Assembly: GCA_003136255.1 (NCBI GenBank)
Contig: PLDT01000383.1
Location: 1 to 9,623, forward strand
DNA: 9,623 bases
Direction of reading: 5' to 3'
Origin: Palsa-504 sp003136255
GTDB taxonomy: Bacteria > Actinomycetota > Actinomycetes > Streptosporangiales > Streptosporangiaceae
The notes below the pieces were generated by a model. It made no database searches. It had not been told where the DNA came from and saw only the letters and a list, made by a program, of their open reading frames with translations. Positions within the stretch are counted from its first letter, which is position 1. The number at the start of each line of letters is the position of its first letter. Below, in pieces: positions 1 through 5,803 of the stretch. The position numbers were made by a program, and so were the translations under genes.

Positions 1-420
1 TGCTGCTGGCCGCCGGACAGCTGATGCGGGTACCGCGGGCCCAGCCCGCCCAGGCTCACCATCTCCAGCATGTCCGCGGCCCGGCCGGCCCGGCGGTCCC
101 CAGCGGACAGACCGAACCCGACGTTGGCCGCGACGGTCAGATGCGGGAACAGGCTGCCTTCCTGCGGCACGTACCCGATACGGCGCCGCTCCGGCGCGAC
201 GTAGGCCCGGGGACCGTCGACCAGGCCGTCGCCGATGCTGATCGTGCCGGCGTCGGCGCGCTCGAAGCCGGCTAGCAGCCGCAGCAGGGTGGTCTTCCCG
301 CTGCCGGACGGGCCGAGGATCGCGGTCAGGGANNCCGGCCGGCACCTCCAGGTCCACGCCGGTCAGCACCGGGTGTGCGCCGAACGCCTTGTACAGGCCG
401 GTCACCGCGACTTGCCGCAT
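1..420 (-). CDS. fbpC: Ferric iron ABC transporter ATP-binding protein (FbpC-like), 3'-truncated by window edge
   Basis: ATPase subunit that would power the importer whose permease and binding protein lie directly upstream. Reading from ATG at 420 the protein begins MRQVAVTGLYKAFGAHPVLT. The Walker A GPSGSGKTT is at about residues 36-44, the Q-loop is in YVPQEGSLFPHLTV, and the ABC signature LSGGQQ falls exactly at the window's left edge. Walker B, the H-loop and any C-terminal regulatory domain lie outside. The start is supported by the GAGGG run just upstream and by a gap of only 4 nt after the permease stop, implying translational coupling. The 'nn' at 333-334 throws the frame off between VPAG and LTAILGP; replacing nn by a single base (mod 3) restores a normal sequence, so I treat the break as artefactual. 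Iron as substrate is inferred from the FbpA/FbpB partners and the iron box; the ATPase alone would not distinguish iron from thiamine or sulfate. Confidence 0.9.
   Translation of the reverse strand, partial: MRQVAVTGLYKAFGAHPVLTGVDLEVPAXXPDRDPRPVRQREDHPAAAASRLRARRRRHDQHRRRPGRRSPGLRRAGAAPYRVRAAGRQPVPASDRRGQRRVRSVRWGPPGRPGRGHAGDGEPGRAGPAVPASAVRRPAA
333..334. other. Two ambiguous bases (nn) breaking the fbpC frame
   Basis: The flanks encode the well-conserved strand just before Walker A (VPAG...SLTAILGP). The frame before the Ns and the frame after them differ, and exactly one base fewer (modulo three) would join them. This is most simply a short assembly gap or miscalled join and should not be read as a pseudogene mutation. 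Confidence 0.85.
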
Positions 421-424
421 TCCC

Positions 425-2011
425 TCACCCTCGCGCTTGAACGGGGCGATTGAAAAACCGGCCCAGGACATAGCTTGGCACAGCCGCGACGATGATCATG
501 ACCAGGGCGAACGGAGCGGCCTGGCTGTAGGAGAGATTGGACTCGTAGGCCCAGAACTGGGTGGCCAGGGTCTGCGTGCCGGTCGGGATCAGCAGCAAGG
601 TGGCGGTGAGCTCGGTGACCGCGGACAGGAAGACCAGGCAGAACGCGGCGACCAGGCCGGGCCCGGCCAGCCGCATGGTCACCCGGAGCAGCACGGCCAG
701 CCTGCGCTGGCCCAGGGACCTGGCCACTTCGTCCAGGCTGACCGGCGCCCGGGCCAGCGACGCCTTGACCCCGACCAGCGCCAGCGGGAAAAACATGATC
801 GCGTAGCAGGCGATGAGCAGCATCGACGTCCCGTACCCGAATCCGGCCGCGTAACGCTCGGTGAAGTAGGACAGGGCGAACGCGATGACCACGCCGGGCA
901 TGCCCAGGACCAGGTAGGTGCTGCGCTCCAGGACGTGCCGCATCCGACCGCCGTGCCGGATGGCCAGCAGGGCCACCGGGACGGCCATGACCGTGGCCAG
1001 GGCCGCCGCCGTCCCGCCGTACAGAGCCGTATGCCCGGCCGCGTCGAGCAGGGAGACGTTGGCCCCGCCGCCCAGGGCAGACGGCAGGCCGTCCGCCATC
1101 CAGTACAGGGTCGACCCGACCGGGACGCCCAGCGCGAGCAGGATCAGCGCGGCGAACAGGGCCAGCGCCGGCCAGCGGGTCCAGCCCAGCCGCAGCGGCG
1201 GGCTGGGGCGCGGCGCCATCGGCCCGGACCGGCTGACCCGGCCGCGGCCGCGGAGCAGGCCCTCCCCGGCCAGGACCAGCAGGCTGAGCAGCACCAGGAC
1301 CAGGGAGAGGGCACAGGAGGCGGCGAGGCTGTAGTGATTGAACTCGGTGAAGATCTCGGTGGTGAAGGTCTGGTAGCCGAGGATATCGAAGGCGCCGTAC
1401 TCGGCCAGCAGGACCAGCGCGACCAGCAGGCAGCCGCCGGCGATGGCGCCCTTGGCCTGGCCGAGCGTGATCCGGGCAAAGGTCTTGACCCGGCCGGAGC
1501 CCAGGCTTCGGGCGACCTCCTCCTGGCCGGGATCGGCGCTGCGCAGGCTGGCCGCCACCGGCAGGTAGACCAGCGGGTAGACGGCCAAGGTCATCACGAT
1601 GACCGCGCCGCGGAAGCCGTGCGCCCAGGTCCACAGGGAGTTCCAGCCGAAGCTGACCACGAAGTCGGGGATCGCGAGCGGCACCACGACGAGCACCGCC
1701 CACGCGCGGCGGCCCGGCAGGTCGGTCCGCTCGATGCACCACGCGGCGCCGGTCCCGATCACCGCGCAGGCCGCGGTCACCACGACCGTGAGCCGGACCG
1801 TGTTCCACAACAGGGTGCCGGTCAGCGGCCGGAAGATCAGGTGCGCCACGGCGGTGGTCCCGGCGCCGTGGGCCTCGATGAGCAGGAAGACCAGCGGCAG
1901 CGCCAGCACCGCCGCCACCAGGTAGCTGACCGTGAGCAGGGCCACGGGACGGTGAGAGCGGTGCGGGACGGCGTGCTGGGCCGGACGTTCGGTCAGAGTC
2001 CCGGTGGTCAT
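425..2011 (-). CDS. fbpB: Ferric iron ABC transporter permease, fused two-domain FbpB type
   Basis: Inner-membrane channel subunit of the iron importer, about 528 aa, the usual size for the FbpB/ThiP type in which two six-helix permease halves are fused. Each half carries a BPD_transp_1 EAA loop: EEVARSLGSGRVKTFARITL at about residues 164-183 and DEVARSLGQRRLAVLLRVTM at about 427-446. Strongly hydrophobic helices alternate throughout, with a polar Arg/Pro-rich linker at about residues 253-275 between the halves. The start at 2011 (MTTGTLTERP) is preferred over an ATG at 2080, because the longer version would overlap the binding-protein gene and begin with an atypical Cys/Pro/Arg-rich stretch. 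The 19-nt gap upstream holds no strong Shine-Dalgarno, so translation may be coupled to the upstream gene. The stop lies 4 nt before the ATPase start. Confidence 0.93.
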   Translation of the reverse strand: MTTGTLTERPAQHAVPHRSHRPVALLTVSYLVAAVLALPLVFLLIEAHGAGTTAVAHLIFRPLTGTLLWNTVRLTVVVTAACAVIGTGAAWCIERTDLPGRRAWAVLVVVPLAIPDFVVSFGWNSLWTWAHGFRGAVIVMTLAVYPLVYLPVAASLRSADPGQEEVARSLGSGRVKTFARITLGQAKGAIAGGCLLVALVLLAEYGAFDILGYQTFTTEIFTEFNHYSLAASCALSLVLVLLSLLVLAGEGLLRGRGRVSRSGPMAPRPSPPLRLGWTRWPALALFAALILLALGVPVGSTLYWMADGLPSALGGGANVSLLDAAGHTALYGGTAAALATVMAVPVALLAIRHGGRMRHVLERSTYLVLGMPGVVIAFALSYFTERYAAGFGYGTSMLLIACYAIMFFPLALVGVKASLARAPVSLDEVARSLGQRRLAVLLRVTMRLAGPGLVAAFCLVFLSAVTELTATLLLIPTGTQTLATQFWAYESNLSYSQAAPFALVMIIVAAVPSYVLGRFFNRPVQARG

Positions 2012-2030
2012 TGGCCGGGACCCGGACGGT

Positions 2031-3083
2031 TCACAGCAGGCCCGCCTGTTGCAGCAGGGCGATGGCGGCCGCACCGTCACCGAGATCGGCGATCGTGATC
2101 GGGTTCGGCTGGAGCTGATCGAAGGGGGTCTCCGCTGCGGAGGTCGTCACGCCGTCGGCCAGCGGGTACTCGTAGCTCTGCTCGTTGCCCGCGGCGCGCG
2201 CGATGATGTCCTGACCCTGCTGGCTGACCAGGAAGGCGAGGAACTTCTGCGCCGCCGCCTGGTGCTTGCTCGACTTCAGCACCGCCGCGCCGGAGACGTC
2301 AATCACGTACCCGGGATCGCGCGGGGCGAAGTAGGCGAGCTGCGAGTGCATGGCCGAGGCGCCGTCCTCAGCCCGGAGCCGGTACCAGTAGTACTGGTTG
2401 ATGACGCCGAACGCGACCTGGCCGCGGTTGACCTCATCGGTGATCGTCTCGTTGTCCGGGACGATGTGGCTGGCGGAGTTCGATTTGATGCCCTGGAGCC
2501 AGCGCAGCGCGGCCGCCTGGCCGTAGGTCCTGATCACCGAGGTGACGATGGGCTGGAAGTCGGTCTCCCCGGCGGCGAAGGCGAACTTGCCCTGGTACTT
2601 CGGGTCGGCGAGCTGCATGACGGAGGTCGGGAGCTGGCTCTTGGCGATCATCGAGGGGTTGTAGATGATCACGCTGACCCGCGCGGAGACCCCCACCCAG
2701 TCCCCGGCGGGCGAGTCGTACTTGGCCGGGGTATGCGCCAGCGTGCTGGCGTCGACCGGGGAGAGCAGGCCCTTGTCCTGGAGGAACTCAAGGGCGGGCG
2801 AGTTCTCGGTGTAGAAGACGTCGGCGGGCGAGTGTGACCCTTGCACAGCGATCAGGTTAGCGAGGGTGTCTTCGTCGTCGTTGCGGACGTTGACGGTAAT
2901 GCCCGTCAGCTTCCGGAACGCGGTCACCAGGCCGTCGGTGGTCTGCTCGTGCTGGCCGCTGTAGAGCGTGATCGACTGCCCGGACGACGGATCGGACGCC
3001 GACGAACCGCAGGCCGTAAGGGCCCCGCAGACCGCTAGGCTCAGGGTCAGGCCGCTCAGAACGGCGGTCCTCCACTTGGTCAT
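2031..3083 (-). CDS. fbpA: Ferric iron substrate-binding lipoprotein (FbpA/FutA family)
   Basis: Extracytoplasmic receptor that captures Fe(III) and delivers it to the permease; 350 aa, typical length. Residues 1-24 are a lipoprotein signal with lipobox LTAC, so Cys25 should be lipidated and anchor the protein outside the membrane. The mature part starts with the family strand ITLYSGQHEQTTDGLVTAF. It contains GDWVGVSARVSVIIYNP at about residues 127-143 and the tandem tyrosine region INQYYWYRLR at about 229-237; Tyr231/Tyr232 align by position and context with the paired iron-ligand tyrosines of FbpA proteins. The start is ATG 3083 with a GGGGGAAGGG purine run upstream. This is the first gene of a three-gene operon (binding protein, permease, ATPase). 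The IdeR-type box 42 nt upstream makes iron by far the likeliest substrate. Confidence 0.95.
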   Translation of the reverse strand: MTKWRTAVLSGLTLSLAVCGALTACGSSASDPSSGQSITLYSGQHEQTTDGLVTAFRKLTGITVNVRNDDEDTLANLIAVQGSHSPADVFYTENSPALEFLQDKGLLSPVDASTLAHTPAKYDSPAGDWVGVSARVSVIIYNPSMIAKSQLPTSVMQLADPKYQGKFAFAAGETDFQPIVTSVIRTYGQAAALRWLQGIKSNSASHIVPDNETITDEVNRGQVAFGVINQYYWYRLRAEDGASAMHSQLAYFAPRDPGYVIDVSGAAVLKSSKHQAAAQKFLAFLVSQQGQDIIARAAGNEQSYEYPLADGVTTSAAETPFDQLQPNPITIADLGDGAAAIALLQQAGLL

Positions 3084-3124
3084 CTAACCCTTCCCCCTCG
3101 TCACGGCCGTACCATCGCAGAGAC

Positions 3125-3143
3125 TTAGCTTAGGCTAACCTTA
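3125..3143. promoter_or_regulatory. IdeR/DmdR (DtxR-family) iron box
   Basis: The sequence TTAGCTTAGGCTAACCTTA matches the recalled consensus TTAGGTTAGGCTAACCTAA at 17 of 19 positions and is an imperfect palindrome (7 of 9 arm pairs) centred on 3134. Fe(II)-loaded DtxR-family repressors bind such sites. It lies 42 nt upstream of fbpA and overlaps a candidate -10 for the minus-strand operon, the arrangement expected for repression under iron sufficiency. It is also about 112 nt upstream of the divergent GST-family gene and could influence that too. Confidence 0.9.
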
Positions 3144-3156
3144 CTTGCGATGTCAG
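3127..3156 (-). promoter_or_regulatory. Candidate promoter of the fbpABC operon
   Basis: On the minus strand CTGACA (3156-3151, one mismatch to TTGACA) is followed after 18 nt by TAAGCT (3132-3127), a weak -10 (three of six positions match TATAAT). The weak -10 limits certainty, but its overlap with the iron box fits a repressor-occluded promoter. Confidence 0.35.
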
Positions 3157-3169
3157 TCTGATCTTGAGA

Positions 3170-3200
3170 CTGGTGGCAGCTCTTAAAGCTGGTGGCGGCT
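3170..3200. repeat. Near-identical 12-bp direct repeats in the divergent control region
   Basis: CTGGTGGCAGCT (3170-3181) and CTGGTGGCGGCT (3189-3200) differ at one base and are 19 bp apart start to start. Between and around them lies the short palindrome AGCT-CTTAA-AGCT (3178-3190). They sit between the iron box and the GST-family start, so they could be an operator pair for an unidentified regulator; chance similarity in GC-rich DNA is also possible. Confidence 0.4.
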
Positions 3201-3224
3201 CGGCCAGGCTCAGCGGCCCGGAAG

Positions 3225-3256
3225 CGAGCGGGAGACACGGCGAGCGGGAGACACGG
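3225..3256 (+). repeat. Exact 16-bp tandem duplication containing the Shine-Dalgarno
   Basis: CGAGCGGGAGACACGG occurs at 3225-3240 and again, abutting, at 3241-3256. The second copy supplies GGGAG five nt before the GTG start, and its last base is the G of that GTG. The first copy repeats the same GGGAG but is followed by GCGAG instead of a start codon. The result is two tandem ribosome-binding sequences, only the second properly placed. Confidence 0.9.
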
Positions 3257-4404
3257 TGAGCGGTTCGGGAGAGTTTGTCAGGGATACCCGGTACCTGGAC
3301 GGGCGGATCACGGCCGACGGGCGGGACGGGACCTTCCCGGTGCAGGCCGGGCGGTACCGGCTGGTGGTGGCGCGGGCGTGCCCGTGGGCGAACCGGACGA
3401 TGATCGTCCGGCGGCTGCTCGGACTGGAGGGCGCGCTGTCCATGGGCATCTGCGGGCCCGAGCACGACTGGCGGAGCTGGAGCTTCGACCTGGACCCTGG
3501 TGGGCTCGACCCGGTGCTGAGCATCCACTGGCTGCGCGAGGCCTACGAGAAGGCCCTCCCGGGATACGAGCGGGGGGTCACCGTCCCGGCCATGGTGGAC
3601 GTCCCGGCCGGCGCGGTGGTGACCGCCGACTTCCGGCAGATCACCCTCGACCTGGAGCACGAATGGGCGGCGCACCACCGTCCGGGCGCGCCCGACCTGT
3701 ACCCGGAGCGGCTGCGCGAGGAGATCGAAGAGGTCAGCGCGGGCGTCTACCAGGACGTGAACAACGGCGTGTACCGGTGCGGGTTCGCCAGCACCCAGGC
3801 CGCCTACGAGGACGCTTACCGTGCCCTGTTCGCCCGGCTGGACTGGCTGTCCGAGCGGCTGGCCACCCGGCGGTACCTGGTCGGCGACACGATCACCGAG
3901 GCGGACGTCCGGCTGTGGCCCACGCTGGTCCGGTTCGACGCGGTCTACCACGGCCACTTCAAGTGCAACCGGAGCAAGCTGACCGAGATGCCGGTGCTGT
4001 GGGGCTACGCCCGCGACCTGTTCCAGACGCCCGGGTTCGGCGACACGATCGATTTCCAGCAGACCAAGGAGCACTACTACAAGGTGCATACCAGCCTGAA
4101 CCCGTCCAAGATCGTCCCGGCGGGGCCGGACCTGTCCGGCTGGACCACTCCGCACCACCGGGCGGAGCTGGGCGGACGGCCGTTCGGCGACGGGACGCCG
4201 CCGGGTCCGCCGCCACCCGCTGAGCAGGTGGCGGCGGACCGTAACTTAAGGCGCCGGGTCTGGCAGATAGGTTCCCCCGGCTTAACCGTCAAGGAAGCCA
4301 GGAGTCTCCGCAGGCTAGGACGGCCTGGATCTGCGCGGCAGCCGCGATCAGGTAGGCGCGCGCGATGGGCGGGAGCGGCGGGATGCGTGTCTGCACCTCG
4401 ATGA
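3256..4404 (+). CDS. Glutathionyl-hydroquinone reductase-like protein (Xi-class GST, YqjG/ECM4 family), run-on C terminus
   Basis: The family reduces thiol-conjugated hydroquinones through a catalytic cysteine. Here it sits in ACPWANRTMIVR (Cys42), the Xi-class CPWA motif at the start of the thioredoxin-like domain. VTADFRQITLDLEHEW at about residues 133-148 corresponds to the thiol-binding segment. The all-helical C-terminal domain carries NNGVYRCGFASTQAAYEDAY, TITEADVRLWPTLVRFDAVYHGHFKCN and the ending AELGGRPFGDGTPPGPPPPAEQ. GTG 3256 has GGGAG five nt upstream. Family members are usually about 320-330 aa; this frame gives 382, and the last 55 or so residues (basic, low complexity) are encoded beyond a strong stem-loop and overlap the convergent gene. 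The genuine end is probably near 4245, where out-of-frame TAA codons occur at 4242 and 4247. Actinomycetes generally use mycothiol, so the thiol partner is uncertain. Confidence 0.88.
   Translation: MSGSGEFVRDTRYLDGRITADGRDGTFPVQAGRYRLVVARACPWANRTMIVRRLLGLEGALSMGICGPEHDWRSWSFDLDPGGLDPVLSIHWLREAYEKALPGYERGVTVPAMVDVPAGAVVTADFRQITLDLEHEWAAHHRPGAPDLYPERLREEIEEVSAGVYQDVNNGVYRCGFASTQAAYEDAYRALFARLDWLSERLATRRYLVGDTITEADVRLWPTLVRFDAVYHGHFKCNRSKLTEMPVLWGYARDLFQTPGFGDTIDFQQTKEHYYKVHTSLNPSKIVPAGPDLSGWTTPHHRAELGGRPFGDGTPPGPPPPAEQVAADRNLRRRVWQIGSPGLTVKEARSLRRLGRPGSARQPRSGRRARWAGAAGCVSAPR
4204..4240. terminator. Perfect 14-bp stem-loop, probable bidirectional terminator
   Basis: GGTCCGCCGCCACC (4204-4217) pairs perfectly with GGTGGCGGCGGACC (4227-4240) around a 9-nt loop. 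There is no long T tract, as is common for actinobacterial terminators. It lies 48 nt beyond the stop of the minus-strand glycine-rich gene and at the expected end of the plus-strand GST-family gene, so it suits termination in both directions. In the extended plus frame it is coding (GPPPP...QVAAD), which argues that the extension is not original. Confidence 0.75.
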
Positions 4405-5695
4405 TGAACGCGTCCAGCGCCAGGCAGGCCCGCGGGGTGTTCCCGGTGTCGACCGCGTGCTCGGCGATCAGCACCGTGTTGGCCAGGCCCGGGCCGTAGC
4501 CCCGCACGTCCCAGTGCAGTGCGGCCAGCTGGCCGGGCGCTCCGACCACGTGCACCCTGAACGTGGTAGACACCGGGCTGTTGGAGTCGTCGGCGTCGGT
4601 GGCGGTGCAGGTCACCGTCGTGGTGCCGATCGCGAACGTGCTGCCCGACGGCGGCACGCACACCGCCGGCGGGTCCGTCGGGTTGGCCTCGTCGGTGACC
4701 GCGGGCGCGGTGTAGTGGACGACAGCACCGGCCGGGCTGGTCGCGTCGACGGTGATGTTCTGGTGCGTGGCGATGGACAGCATCGCCGCCGGGTAGGAAA
4801 TGATCACCGACGCGGCCCAAGCGGTCGGGGTGATCGTGTTCATGGCGCCGGGCGGCACGTACGAGGACCCGCCTCCGCCGCCCGCGGTAGGTCCGCCGCC
4901 GCCGCCGCCGTAGTACCCGCCGCCGCCGCCTCCGCCGCCAAGATTGGCGGTGTCCGATCCCTGCGCCGCCTGGTATCCGCCGTTACCGCCGACGCCCTGC
5001 ACGCCGGGCGCCGCCGGATAGTTTGCCGCACCGCCCATGGTCGTTGTGCCGGCCCCACCGCCGGTGTTGCTGGTCTGGCACGGCTGGCTGCCCTGGCCGG
5101 GCTCGCCCGCGTCGCCGCCGGCACCACAGCTAGAGGCGCCGCCACCGCCGCCGGCGACGATCAGGCGGGAGGCGAGCGACCCGACGCTGGTCCGTACGTC
5201 GCTGGCCCCGCCACCCGAAGCCGACGAGATCGAGCTGTTATCGCCCCCAGAGCCGGCCCCGCCGCCGTTGAAGCCTCCCGCTGGTCCGGGCGCGTTGGTT
5301 GCTGCAGATGTGTCTAGCCCCGGGCCGCCGACCTCCACATCCAGCGTCGCGCCCGGAGTGACCGACAGCACCGCGTGCGCCTGTTCCGCTGTGCCGCCGG
5401 CATGCACAGTGGAGTCGCTGCCGCCGGCCGCGCCGACCGCGGTCACGTCAACAGTGCTGACGTAGGCCGGGACGGCGAAGTCCTGCTCGCCGCCCGTGTA
5501 GGTGTAGGTGCAGGTCACCGTCGACACTGACAGGCTGCAGCCTGAGGGCAGGTCCATGGGCGCCGCGGTCGCCGCGCCGGCCGCGGCCGGCAGGCCCACG
5601 GCCATGGCGGCCGTGATGCCCGCCCCGGTTATCAACGCCATCACCCGCCGACGGCCGGGTCTGAAGAGATCATGTGCAGACGATGTTTTCCCCAC
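4289..5695 (-). CDS. Secreted glycine-rich / HYR / FIMAH-like surface protein
   Basis: 468 aa exported protein. Residues 1-45 form a signal peptide: basic RPGRRR, a hydrophobic ITGAGITAAMAVGLPAAAG core, cleavage probably near AATA-AP. Residues about 65-300 resemble the glycine-rich fold that opens with YTGGEQDFAVPAYVSTVDV and continues through RLIVAGGGGGAS, long Gly runs, GGYYGGGGGG and GGGGGSSYV, reminiscent of the ALK/LTK-type Gly-rich domain. Residues about 305-384 match a HYR domain (PAVTDEANPTDPPAVC ... GTTTVTCTATDADDSNSPVSTTFRVHV). Residues about 388-462 resemble a FIMAH domain (LANTVLIAEHAV ... LDAFIIEVQ ... LIAAAAQIQ). Together these suggest an extracellular adhesive or matrix role; no catalytic motif is visible. 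Start GTG 5695 has AAGGGGGA five nt upstream. It follows the propeller gene by 108 nt and may belong to the same regulon. The domain assignments are from pattern recognition. Confidence 0.85.
   Translation of the reverse strand: MGKTSSAHDLFRPGRRRVMALITGAGITAAMAVGLPAAAGAATAAPMDLPSGCSLSVSTVTCTYTYTGGEQDFAVPAYVSTVDVTAVGAAGGSDSTVHAGGTAEQAHAVLSVTPGATLDVEVGGPGLDTSAATNAPGPAGGFNGGGAGSGGDNSSISSASGGGASDVRTSVGSLASRLIVAGGGGGASSCGAGGDAGEPGQGSQPCQTSNTGGGAGTTTMGGAANYPAAPGVQGVGGNGGYQAAQGSDTANLGGGGGGGGYYGGGGGGPTAGGGGGSSYVPPGAMNTITPTAWAASVIISYPAAMLSIATHQNITVDATSPAGAVVHYTAPAVTDEANPTDPPAVCVPPSGSTFAIGTTTVTCTATDADDSNSPVSTTFRVHVVGAPGQLAALHWDVRGYGPGLANTVLIAEHAVDTGNTPRACLALDAFIIEVQTRIPPLPPIARAYLIAAAAQIQAVLACGDSWLP
4893..4939. 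repeat. CCG trinucleotide tract encoding polyglycine
   Basis: Six uninterrupted CCG units (4893-4910), then TAGTAC, then four or more CCG/CCT/CCG units to about 4939. On the coding strand this gives the Gly runs around residues 253-267 of the secreted protein, split by a Tyr-Tyr pair. In-frame slippage would change Gly-loop length without breaking the gene. Confidence 0.8.
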
Positions 5696-5742
5696 GAAAA
5701 TCCCCCTTGTTGCTGACGGCCTGAAAAGCCGCCGCGAGCCAT
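5641..5742 (-). CDS. Possible 33-aa leader ORF overlapping the glycine-rich gene's start
   Basis: ATG at 5742 follows AGGAGG with a short 3-nt spacer and opens a frame of 33 codons (MARGGFSGRQQQGGFSWGKH...). Its TGA (5643-5641) overlaps an internal ATG of the main gene as TGATG. It is out of frame with the main gene. Its codon use is not GC-rich at third positions (GCT, TTT, TCA, CGT, CAA), so it may be fortuitous. If translated, it would make the downstream gene start by coupling at codon 19 (MALITGAGITAAM), which is still a plausible signal peptide. Confidence 0.2.
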   Translation of the reverse strand: MARGGFSGRQQQGGFSWGKHRLHMISSDPAVGG

Positions 5743-5803
5743 GTTCCTCCTGGTCAGGGAGGTAAACAATAGAGGCTTAAGTTAAGGGTGGGTTTCGTGG
5801 GAA

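Noticed and set aside
389..2098. Long plus-strand open frame (569 codons), rich in Gln, Gly, Arg and Asp
   Set aside because: It lies opposite the fbpB permease, whose EAA loops and membrane helices are unmistakable. The plus frame has the low-complexity composition of a GC-rich antisense shadow.
2004..2837. Plus-strand open frame opposite fbpA
   Set aside because: Shadow of the binding-protein gene, with no recognisable motif.
2031..3083. Binding protein as a thiamine or spermidine receptor
   Set aside because: The paired tyrosines in QYYWYR and the upstream iron box favour ferric iron.
3130..4158. Minus-strand open frame opposite the GST-family gene
   Set aside because: The plus strand carries the CPWA motif and a full family match; the minus frame is Arg/Pro/Val low complexity.
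4457..5317. Plus-strand open frame opposite the Gly-rich gene
   Set aside because: Arg/Ala/Gly-rich shadow; the signal peptide, HYR and FIMAH-like sequence are all on the minus strand.
5746..5762. Inverted repeat CCTCC/GGAGG between the propeller and Gly-rich genes
   Set aside because: A 5-bp stem that is explained as well by the AGGAGG sequence before the small leader ORF; not convincing as a terminator.
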